Below, piece by piece: positions 1-8,500 of a stretch of DNA of 10,207 nt (position 1 is the stretch's first letter; every line of letters starts with the position of its first letter). This stretch comes from Cyclostephanos tholiformis. Its lineage: Eukaryota > Bacillariophyta > Thalassiosirophyceae > Thalassiosirales > Thalassiosiraceae. The translations under genes were made by a program, and so were the position numbers. The notes beneath the pieces were generated by a model. That model searched no databases and was not told the DNA's origin. It worked only from the letters and a program-made list of their open reading frames with translations. Location: assembly GCA_036939975.1 (NCBI GenBank), contig JALLPB010001345.1, positions 1 through 10,207 of the forward strand, in the 5' to 3' direction.

Positions 1-3000
1 ACTTGCGTGATGGAGATGTGGAGAATTCTGCGGATGCTGCGATGGAGAAAAACTTCAAGTCGTCGAAGTAAATCTTGTCTTAGGGACCAATTCTCACATC
101 CCCAAAGTAGGAGGTTCATTGGGATTGCACGAAATAGAAGATATTTGCTATATGTGTCGAGATGTGGATTCCTCCATACTTCCTTGAGGGCACCCATACT
201 TTGATTCGCCGCGGCAAGTCGTGCTTCAATATCGGCATCATCATGAAGGTTGTATGAGATGCATGACCACGAATACTTGAAGGCGCGGCAGAAAGTAACA
301 TAGCCATCAGCAACATCAAATTGCTTGGTTTCAGGGAGCTCATCATATTTTGCATCGATCTTCTTTTGGCGAATGCTTTCTTGCATTTCTTCCTTTTCCT
401 TCATTTTTCCCTTTCTAGTGGGTCGTGGGGAACAGAGTTGAACTGCAGTGGTAGTAGTGTGTGGCAAAGCAGGAGATAGTAGAATATCTTTGAAGAGAAG
501 CCAGGTTTCATCAGCTCCAGTAGTGATAGCTGGGTCAGAGAAGTGCGGATCATCAAAAAATTGGGGGGGAGGGAAGAAGACGCATTCAGTCTTGGAGGGT
601 GTGCCATCTCGTCCAATGTGCACTTCAAGGCCAAAGCGGGCGAGGTGACTATGCACGAGGGTTAGTCCTATGATCAGTGCATCGTGAGTAGAGAAGGGGA
701 AGGCACCGTCATCAACATAGAGTAGTTGGTAGATCTCATATGCGGTGAGGTTGCGGGAGGTATACATTCGGGGTGTGTGACCACGCACATGGCTGGTGTT
801 GAGTTTGTTATCTGGTGAGTGTGCAACCGTGAGTACCTCGATGTCAGTCTGTTTCCATGCAGACTCAAGAGTTTCAGCCTCCGCTGACATCAAAAATAGA
901 AAGAGGACTGGGGCCATGTTGTCTCCTTGTCGGACCCCAACACCTTGAACAATTTCCTTGATTTCTTTGTCGATTTTTAGCACCACTTTGAGGTTAGTGT
1001 ACATTGTCTTGATCGCAGCAACAAACTTGGGGGGGGCACCATATTTTTCGAGGATTTTGAGGAGTAGAGTGTGATTTGTGAGGTCAACAAACGCAACAAA
1101 AGATGGTAAGTCAATATTTTTGTGTGCATTGAGAAGCATCTTGAGAGTGAAGAGGCCATCTTGACAGCCGGTGGTGGGAGTGCTGCCAAATTGAAATCGT
1201 GTCCCATGAAGTTCAAGGAGGCGAAAGGCACGGCCATTCATAATGGAGGAAAAAATCTTGCTGCAGACGTCCATCAGCATGACACCTCACCATTTGTTTG
1301 GGTCAGACAGATTGCCTGATTTGGGTACAGGAATACATTGGCTGATGTGCCATCCGTCATAGTCGGCATCACCTTCGAAAAAGGCAGAAACATATTCATG
1401 GACATATCGTCATATCGTTGCATTCATTGCCTTGTATGCTTTGGGGGGGATTCCATTCAGACCTGGGCTTTTTCCATTTTTCAACTTGTTGGTGGCAGCG
1501 TTAACTTCTTCGAATGTGATCGGGGAGTCAATCTCGTGGAGGGTTGGACGTTGGGGGACGTCATCGAGGATGGTCAGGTCGACTGGGCGGTGGTTGTTGA
1601 AAACGTGTTCAAAGTGAGGTCCAAATACTTCCATGTTTTCTTTTCCATTCGTGGCAAGGTTCCCATTGTCTAATATCATTGCCATTTTCACTTTTTTCTT
1701 GTGGTGATAGGTTGAGCCACCGGTGAGGAGACGTATATACTCCCAGGCAACACGCAGGTTCATGCGCATGTCGTGAATTTTTGAACAGACATGTGCAGCC
1801 CATCGTGCCTTGGCAATAAGCACCTTGTCTTTGATATGTTTGTTGAGACAATGAAGTTGGACACGCATGGAGTCAACAATTGATGGGGGAAGATTGATGG
1901 AGGAATGGAGGGCATGGAGTAGGTGGTTTCGTTCTTCAATTGGTGGGACAAGATCAGCAAGGTTAAATTGGAACCAGTCTTCACATTGTGAGCCCACTAT
2001 AAGAGCTGTCTCGGCCCCAGCCTTGTGAATGGCATCATTAAAATCTTCATAGGACATGACAGTGAGGTCAACAGTGGCAGTAGTAAGGAGCTCGTTGTAG
2101 CGTTGTTGGGTGGGTTGGTCGGTTGCAATTTTTTGCCAATCTGTTGTGCCATGATGGAGAGCAGTTGAGGCAGTTCGCTTAAGTGAGGTGAGCACTAAGT
2201 CAAGTTGTACTGCGGTGTGGTCACTTTCTATTCCGTACGTGATTGTACGACAGTTACGCACTCTGCAATGAAGATTTTTGGCGCACGCAAAGATATTGAT
2301 CATCGTGTTGGTGCCGTCTTTGACGTTGGTGAAGGTTATGTGATTGGGTGCGTCAAAGAAGTTATTTTCAATGCGTAGTTCATGAGAAAGATAGAGGGAG
2401 AGGAGGTTGGAACCGCGCGTGTTACGTCGAGGGGGACCATGGGGACCAAGTACTGCTTTAACCTTGTCGCAATCTCGATGACCAACTTGGGCATTGATGT
2501 CAGCTCCTATTATGAGGTAGGAGTTCTGCGGGACTTTTTGGAGGATCGAGTTGAGTGTCTCAAGGAATTGTTCATGGGGGGCATCGTGGCAGGGATGGTA
2601 GATGGATGCGAGGAAAAGGGAGAGCGATTTCCCTTTGACTTTCCTTTTTTGACTGTCAAAACAGTCAAATTTCAGATTAAGTCCAATGAATCGACCTGCA
2701 AAAACGCCAGAGGATGTCATCGTGATTGGTGTCGGTGATCCCGCGGCCGTCCACGCCAGATAAAATCTGGGAGAGAAGATGATTGGAACACCACGGAAAA
2801 GGTGGTCACGTCCGGTGGTCCCGATTGGTGAGTTGTGGCTGAACATATGATATCCGCCGATAGTTGTGCTAAAATCATCATCTTCTAACCATGTTTCTTG
2901 GACGAGCCAAGCATCAATGTCATCTTGTTGCATGCGATGTACCAAATGTTCCAGTTTTGTTGTGTCACGTTTGCAATTTGGGATGATGTTGCCTTCTCGG

Positions 3001-3752
3001 TCACGTGCACGACACCAGAGACCATGAGCATTTTGGGTGCAGATTTTGCTAATGTCCATGGAGGTGTGGGTAGGGTGTGGGTGAATGTTGGGTTGAACAA
3101 TTGAGAGAAGATGTTGTGGTGGGATATTTGGTGTTATTGTGGGAGGGTTATTGTCGTCGTCATCATCGTCGGTAAAGTCGTGTCTGTGAGCTTTGAAGAT
3201 ATCATTCAGTGGGTGATCATCATCTGGGACGGGATAATTGATTGCATGGATGGGATGGGTGTCGGGGGGGAAAAAGGGTGTGACCGAATATAGTGTGGGT
3301 AGCCATTGTGTAATCGGGTCGAAGTTGTTTGGGATGTTGGGAGTGGTGGTGGGAGGTGGAGATGGGGGAGGGAGGAGGAGATCGAGGTGATGGGCAAGTG
3401 ATTGCCATCGCCAGCTTCCTCGTCGAAGGCGGCATGAATGCTGTGGAGATGGTGGTAGTGTCCTTCCATGACCTCGGCTGGCCCCATGATCTTGGCTGGC
3501 GAGTCGGTGGAGACGGTTGCGACGGGGTGATGGGGCTAGGAGAACATCAGCGTAGGTCTTTATTTTTGTTGATGTGGGGATAGAATCTGGCAGTGCCAAT
3601 GTTGTCCAAGGACAGGTGGTGTGTTTGGGGACGCGGGGTGGAAGCAACAAGGGCGCCGGGGTGTGTCGACGGCCATGGAGGAGGCCGGTGATCGTTGATC
3701 CGGCTGCCATGATGGATGCGCAGCGGGTTGTAAGGCGGAATTGACGCACCAT
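1..3752 (-). pseudogene. LINE ORF2 pseudogene: endonuclease plus reverse transcriptase, two in-frame TGA codons
   Basis: The encoded protein would nick target DNA and reverse-transcribe the element RNA. The frame is open from 3860; the first ATG is at 3752, so I place the start there, with TTG at 3824 as a non-standard alternative. A Pro/His/Asp-rich N-terminus precedes the endonuclease, which begins at about 3059. Endonuclease motifs are Q-N (3030-3035), Q-E-T (catalytic Glu 2895-2897), Y-H-P (Tyr 2598-2600), G-A-D-I-N (Asp 2499-2501, Asn 2493-2495) and S-D-H (2217-2225). The reverse transcriptase shows L-K-N-G-K-S-P-G just upstream of 1412, F-V-D-L (Asp 1083-1085), V-R-Q-G-D (921-935) and Y-V-D-D (708-719). 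The same frame then stays open to base 1. Stops TGA at 1410-1412 and 1287-1289 interrupt it. Other defects are Asn at 2295-2297 where the family has a catalytic Asp, and loss of the K-A-F/Y-D stretch after F-V-D-L. It is certainly a retroelement and almost certainly not functional. Confidence 0.88.
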
Positions 3753-3860
3753 AGTAATTCCTATGTAGAAATAAGAATTTTTTGTCGTTTTTGTGAGTGA
3801 TGGAAGACGACAACCATGGGCCAAGCCGCCGTAGTAGGATGACGGTGGCAGTGTGCCAAA
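1..3860 (-). mobile_element. LINE-type (non-LTR) retrotransposon, partial, degraded
   Basis: An APE-type endonuclease is followed in the same frame by a reverse transcriptase with no integrase, protease or LTR. That is the architecture of a non-LTR retrotransposon ORF2. The element runs off the left edge, so its 3' end, tail and target-site duplication cannot be seen. The right boundary given here is only where the ORF2 frame opens (a TAG lies at 3861-3863); the true 5' end may lie further right. No ORF1 (gag-like) frame is recognisable between 3861 and 4057. The clade (CR1/Jockey/I/RTE-like) is not assigned; the post-RT motif L-x-W-G-C-E-x-W near position 90 is common in several of these clades. 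Confidence 0.85.
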
Positions 3861-4057
3861 CTAGGCGATGCCTGTTGGTTGTAGCTTGATACTATTGTTT
3901 ATTTATGCAATCAATGGAGACATGATGGTTTGCATTGCACAGGTACTAGGCTGGGCAATGCAATCCGTATAGGTGCGGTAACTTGCATATATGCTATGTA
4001 TATGTGCATTGTTAAAGAAGCACTTTTTCCTCAAATCATGCTCACAAGGCTTCTGAT
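3861..4057. other. Intergenic stretch between LINE and coiled-coil ORF
   Basis: No gene is supportable here. The only visible structure is a short inverted repeat, TGCATTGC (3931-3938) against GCAATGCA (3955-3962), and AT-rich sequence around 3985-4005. This may be the 5' untranslated part of the LINE or ordinary flank. Confidence 0.3.
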
Positions 4058-4363
4058 TCATCTTATTAAATCGGAGCCTACTGGAGTAAGAACTGTGGCT
4101 ATCTCTCCACATATTATGAGCTCTTCCTCCATTTTGTGGAGTTCCTCTTCAAGATCAAGCCTCTGCTTTTCAGTGTCCATCCTTGCCTTCTTCTCATCAT
4201 CCATTTTCTTCTGTAAGGCAGCCCATTTCTTGGCAGTTTGGTCATGGTTCCTTTTCAATGCTTTCATCTCAGCCTCCTTCTTAGTGATGGCTTCTTTGCT
4301 TTCTTTGCCAGCCTTTGTATGGCTCTCTTTGAGAACTACAGTCTCCCATTCAGCTTCACTCAT
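4058..4363 (-). CDS. Hypothetical charged coiled-coil ORF (101 aa), possibly an exon
   Basis: I do not recognise this protein. It starts with ATG at 4363 (M-S-E-A-E-W) and ends with TAA at 4058. Residues from about 15 to 82 are almost entirely Lys, Glu, Asp, Arg, Ala, Gln, Leu and Met, with hydrophobic residues spaced like heptads. This predicts one long alpha-helical coiled coil, followed by a short hydrophobic tail. There is no signal peptide or membrane segment. A possible splice acceptor (CTGCAG, 4372-4377) sits just before the ATG on this strand, so it could be a 3' exon of a longer gene whose upstream part is the NUMOD3-like fragment at 4558-4758. A 189-aa frame on the opposite strand (3930-4499) is explained as its Ser/Phe-rich antisense shadow. 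Whether it is expressed is unknown. Confidence 0.4.
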   Translation of the reverse strand: MSEAEWETVVLKESHTKAGKESKEAITKKEAEMKALKRNHDQTAKKWAALQKKMDDEKKARMDTEKQRLDLEEELHKMEEELIICGEIATVLTPVGSDLIR

Positions 4364-4557
4364 GGCAACAACTGCAGATGTTGGTGTGATAGCAGATGCT
4401 AAAGGCCTTCAAATGTGCTATCTTCTCCTGATACTCATGCAGAAAGACATCCTTAGGGTTTTAGGACATTGTAACAGTGCTCTATTTTGTCATTTATAGG
4501 TGCAATAGAAACTTTCTGATCTAGGAAGTTTAAAAGATAAATCTCACTCACATGTTC

Positions 4558-4755
4558 TCATGACAACAACTCCATCCTTTGTTTCTTATTCTTGCTATTG
4601 GTGATGCTTAGTTTGGCTTTAGTTTCTTCTATCATCGGTTCATTTGGTTTGCCTTTACTGGCAATGCTGATTTTGGTTTTAGTTTCTTCTGGCCATGGCC
4701 CCCTAGACTTGCCTTTATTGGCAATGCTGAGTTTGGCTTTATGTACAGTATGTTT
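4558..4755 (-). pseudogene. Fragment with NUMOD3-like 20-residue repeats, 5'-truncated by a MITE
   Basis: The frame has no ATG at its upstream end; it runs into the terminal repeat of the element at 4751-5204, so the true N-terminus is missing or displaced. It encodes Lys-rich repeats of the form E-E-T-K-x-K-[IL]-S-I-[AT]-[NS]-K-G-K. This resembles NUMOD3, the short DNA-binding helix module attached to GIY-YIG and HNH homing endonucleases and repeated in some eukaryotic proteins. At DNA level the period is exactly 60 bp (units begin near 4603, 4663 and 4723). The frame ends at TGA 4558-4560. A donor-like GTGAGT lies just beyond the stop (from 4551 leftward), so splicing to the coiled-coil ORF would not bypass the stop as it stands. 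No nuclease domain is visible. The assignment rests on motif resemblance only. Confidence 0.4.
4603..4740 (-). repeat. Tandem 60-bp repeat, about 2.3 units
   Basis: Units starting at 4603, 4663 and 4723 share the pattern ATGCTNAGTTTGGCTTTAG (with variants) and TTTGCCTTTA-TGGC at the same phase. Each unit encodes one 20-residue NUMOD3-like repeat on the minus strand. Divergence is concentrated in the middle of each unit. Confidence 0.7.
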
Positions 4756-4771
4756 CACCTCAATTTACCAT
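4751..4771 (+). repeat. Left terminal inverted repeat of the MITE
   Basis: This 21-bp repeat is the reverse complement of 5184-5204 except at its first and sixth bases. The core ACCTCAATTTACCA is identical in both. Confidence 0.75.
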
Positions 4772-4783
4772 ACCCAATATAGG

Positions 4784-4916
4784 GGCAAATTCACCGCGAC
4801 CCCTGGTGTGCTAACCAACATATTTTATGATTGCAAGGACTAGTTTAATGTGTGAACTAGTCCTTGCAACCATAAAATATGTCTTGGCACTACCGCAAGG
4901 TGGCCCTGAATTTGCC
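4784..4916. repeat. Imperfect 133-bp palindrome (hairpin) inside the MITE
   Basis: The inner arms 4818-4845 and 4855-4882 are reverse complements at 27 of 28 positions around a 9-base loop (4846-4854). The outer ends GGCAAATTCA (4784-4793) and TGAATTTGCC (4907-4916) pair perfectly, and the sequence between is loosely complementary. Either strand could fold into a long stem. It may be a nested foldback element. Confidence 0.75.
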
Positions 4917-5183
4917 TTCAATTAGAAGGTTGGATTAATGAGAGACTTGCAGTGAATTTACTTAAGTAAATTTGAAATCTATATTGGGAAAAAAAAAATT
5001 ACTGAAGTAAAATTCAAATCCCTGAATGAGAGTTGAGGAATATGCAGTAAACCATGATAATCATATCTCAGCCAATAATGATCACCAGACAAAGCCCCAG
5101 GCAGGACTTCTCATAATTTATTCGACCTGCTCAACAATAGTCTCAGTGGGAGCAAAGTAAAATTCTCGATTTTCAAGGACCAG

Positions 5184-5204
5184 ATGGTAAATTGAGGTCA
5201 AACG
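5184..5204 (-). repeat. Right terminal inverted repeat of the MITE
   Basis: This is the partner of 4751-4771. The flanking TACAGTA at 5205-5211 repeats 4744-4750. Confidence 0.75.
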
Positions 5205-5211
5205 TACAGTA

Positions 5212-5524
5212 CCTACGTACCGGATTTTCGGCGGGTGATGAGTCACCCTGCGAAGCACGTGACAGATCGAAAATTTTGATCACTCACCGAGTAGATGATA
5301 ATCATCGAGGGCCGCGGATTCACATATATATTAGTTCGTTAACGCGACGACCCATCACGAAACCAACCTATCCATTCATCCCCATCAATCATCATCGTCG
5401 ATCTCAGGGAAGGACAGCAGCGCGACCCCCCCCCCCCCCCAACGGACGGGAAGGCTTCACATCCTTGTCCTTCGACGAGACAAAATAAAGGACGACGACG
5501 AAGACAAAACGAAAAAAGGAAAAA
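5212..5524 (+). promoter_or_regulatory. Putative promoter and 5' leader of the reductase gene
   Basis: No coding sequence is assigned here. Visible elements are a bZIP-type TGAGTCA (5239-5245) inside a small inverted repeat (GGGTGA to TCACCC), a G-box/E-box CACGTG (5256-5261), a TATA-like TATATAT (5325-5331) about 195 bp before the ATG, a pyrimidine-rich tract around 5349-5400 ending in a possible acceptor CAG, and a run of 15 C (5426-5440). A TAA in frame with the reductase ATG lies at 5486-5488, 13 codons upstream, and the A-rich context before the ATG suits eukaryotic initiation. The transcription start is unknown. Confidence 0.35.
5426..5440 (+). repeat. C15 homopolymer in the reductase leader
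   Basis: An uninterrupted run of 15 cytosines lies 84 bp before the start codon. It is a likely length-variable and sequencing-error-prone site but lies outside the coding frame. Confidence 0.9.
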
Positions 5525-8500
5525 ATGAAATTGACAATCCTATACGGCTCCGCGACGGGGAATGCCGAGCAGATCGCGAGGCGACTGGCCTCGTCCGTCA
5601 ACGATCGAAACGACGACGACGATGACGTCGCCGGCGGCGTGTCCCATCCCTTCCGTTCCGCGAATGTGATGGAAATGAACAAATTCTTCACCGGTCGGGG
5701 TGATCTGGGACCGTCATTCCAAACGTGGTCCCTCCCCCCCACCCCTCCCGCGGACGATGACGACGTCGCGACGACTATGATCGCGAGGCACGCCCTAGTC
5801 GTCGTTTGCTCCACGACGGGCAACGGAGACGCCCCGGAGAACGCCTCCCGCTTCCTGCGACGGATCAAGAGGCCGCCGCCCCCCCCCCCCTCCCCTTCCG
5901 AGTCGTCGTCGTCGTCGTCGTCGTCGTTGGCACACGTGGCATACGCGGTACTCGCGTTGGGGGATACCAATTACGACAAATATTGCGAAGCGGGAAGGGT
6001 AGTCGACAAGCGACTGCACGAGTGGGGAGGGACGAGGGCGATCGAATTGTGCTGCGCCGACGAGGCCACGGGATTGGAGGACGCCGTCGAACCGTGGCTG
6101 GATGGCGTTTTGGACGGATTGGCGAGGGCGTGCATCGTCGTGAAGGGGGAGGGGAGGGGTAACGATGGGAGGGCCATTTCATCGCCGGTAAGATCGACGA
6201 AACCGTCGTCGTCGTCCGTTGTTTCGTCCGCGGGTGAGGGGGAGGCGAACGCCGCCGTCGTCGGGGGCAACGCGACGATCGGCGAGGACGTCGTCGTCGC
6301 CACGCCAGATATGGGGGGTATCGAGGGGTTCGGGAATATCGCGATTGCGCAAGATGGAGTCGATGCAGACGCGATGTCGACGCCGATACGTACCAGGAGG
6401 TCGCCCACGCCGCTATTCGTTCTCTACGGATCGGCGACCGGTAACGCCGAGCACATCGCCAAGGACCTCGCGTCGACTTACGAATCCCGTCTCGGCGATC
6501 CCACCTTCGTTGGGTACTTCCCCTCGGTGGTATGCTGCGAGCTCAACCAGTATAAGAGGAAATGCCTCGATGTGTGGTCCGAGCCTCCCCGTTCCGAAAA
6601 CAGCGATAGCAAGCACGGAGTGTTGATCATCACCTCCACGACCGGTAACGCCGACGCCCCCGAGAACGCCGATCGATTCGTTCGTTGGATCAAGCGCGAG
6701 AAGGCGTCGCCGTTCGAGCACGTCGCGTACGCCGTACTCGGACTCGGCGATACGAACTACGACGTTTTCAATGCTGTAGCGAAGGTCGTCGATAGGAGAT
6801 TGGCGGAGCTCGGTGGGACGAGGGCGCACAGTCCGGCGTACGCCGACGAGGCGACGGGCTTAGAGGAAATCGTCGAGCCGTGGACGGAGGGCATCGTTGC
6901 GATTTTGGCCGAGGTTTGTATGGGACGAGGAGGAGGCGGAGGGGGTGGAGCCGCATCGCGGGAATTCGAACCGCCCGCCTCCGCAGCTGCCGTCGTCGTC
7001 GCCGCCACGCCATCGGCGAAATCGAGGGGGTCGTCGATTTCGTTTGCCGAGGAGAAGAAGGCAGAGTCCCTCGACGACGACGTCGTCGATGCGCCCGTCG
7101 ATATCGCGACGGGCTGTCCAACGGGTGTATCGACGATCCGCAGACTGCTGTCGATCCCGCCCGACTCTCCGCTGCCCATCGTCCCGGTAGCATCCCTCCC
7201 GACCGTGGTCTCCTCCCTGTCGTCGTGCAAGCTAATACACGAGGACGATGTAGATGAAAGGCGTACGCGTGGCGATTCGATCGCCGACAATATGACGATA
7301 TCGACCGCGAGCTCGGGCTTCCTTTTCACCTCTAACAGGCCGTACGAGAGTGTCATCTTGGACGCTCGATATTTGACGGCCACGGACGTGAAGTGCGCTG
7401 CAGAGGTCGCCGGGGAGGTGCTTCTTGGAGGAGCATGCGACGACGATAAGTTGACGAAGGCTATGAAGCTGTACGAGGACAACTTTCCGTTATCCGCATT
7501 GACGACGGCGGCGACGACGCTGACAGCATCCGGGGCAGAGGGCGATGGGCGGAGAAATCAACTCCAACACGAAAAGAACGGGAAACGCGTCATCGAAATG
7601 ACCCTCTCGCTCCCCGACGACTTCACCCTCGAATACCAACCCGGTGACTCTGTCGGGATCATCGTGCCAAATGCACCAGAATCAACTCAATTCGTCCTCG
7701 CGATGTTGGAACGCCACCACGGCATATCACCATCGCAGAAAATATCATTGGATGCGGCGCATCCCATAACCGTCGAGGAGGCAATACGGTATAAGATCGA
7801 CCTTTGCTCGCCCCTGAAGAAGAAACGACTGTACCTGCTGAGCATGCACGCCCGGGATCCGGAGGAGGAAATGGCATTGCGATTGTTAAGCGCTTGCGAT
7901 GGCAACTGGGGATGCCCGAACTTGTACAAAAAATACGTTGATGACCAACGTCGAACTGTCGTTGATATTTTGCGGGAGTTTCCGTCGTGTCAAAATATCA
8001 CATTACAGGGTCTGTTGGGGTGTTTGTCCTCCATCCCACCGAGGTATTATTCCGTATGCTCGAGTCCGTTGCTCGATAGACAAATGGGAAGCAATTTCCA
8101 TTTGAAGGTAGCATTTTCCGTGGTGGATTACCTCACCCCTCCTATACCCGAGGATGCGAACAGCCGTCGCAGGGTGGGAGGACTGGCGACGCGTCGTTTG
8201 GAGTGCTTGTGTTCTCCCTTCCTGAGCCGCCAAAATCATACTACATCGTTGAAACCCATCGTCAAACTCTTCCCGAAACCAAAAAACGAATTCCGTATGC
8301 CATCCGACATGTCCATCCCACTCGTATTAATTGGTCCGGGCACCGGCATCGCCCCATTCATCGGCTTTTTATCCCACCGTCAGGCGCAGTTGGCATCTCT
8401 CGGGTCGTTCGAGGCGGCGGAAATGGCATCAGAGGGTACATGGCGGGGTGGGTACGAACTGGACAGAGAGGAATTGGCGTTGTCCAAGGGCGATGCACGA

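Larger units (their letters stand above)
4751..5204. mobile_element. MITE-like non-autonomous DNA transposon, 454 bp
   Basis: The terminal inverted repeats are 4751-4771 and 5184-5204, matching at 19 of 21 positions, including an uninterrupted run of 15. Immediately outside them is the direct duplication TACAGTA (4744-4750 and 5205-5211). If the adjoining G (4743 and 5204) is included, the duplication is 8 bp and the element ends at 5203. The element is AT-rich, has no coding capacity, and contains a large imperfect palindrome at 4784-4916 and a perfect 18-bp palindrome at 4955-4972. Target duplications of 7-8 bp suggest a cut-and-paste transposase such as hAT or a related superfamily, but the termini do not show a signature that I can assign. 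It sits about 320 bp upstream of the reductase start codon and abuts the NUMOD3-like fragment. Confidence 0.75.

Noticed and set aside
977..1237. Minus-strand 86-aa frame
   Set aside because: It is in a different frame from the reverse transcriptase motifs, which continue unbroken in the main LINE frame through the same bases.
1287..1412. In-frame TGA codons as possible selenocysteine or reassigned codons
   Set aside because: The conserved position at 1287-1289 is expected to be Arg, not Cys, and the reductase gene gives no hint of a variant code; nonsense decay is simpler.
1338..1673. Plus-strand frames at 1338-1673 and 2382-2738
   Set aside because: They are antisense to the well-supported reverse transcriptase and endonuclease coding of the LINE.
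3930..4499. 189-aa plus-strand frame rich in Ser, Phe and Leu
   Set aside because: Its central part is the antisense of the coiled-coil ORF (Lys/Glu codons read backwards give Phe/Leu/Ser); no recognisable domain.
5404..7482. Long minus-strand frames opposite the reductase (5404-5970, 5971-6408, 6757-7482) and overlapping plus-strand frames
   Set aside because: They arise from the GC-rich, CGN-biased coding of the reductase. They are low-complexity and lack motifs, while the sense frame has a full set of domain motifs.
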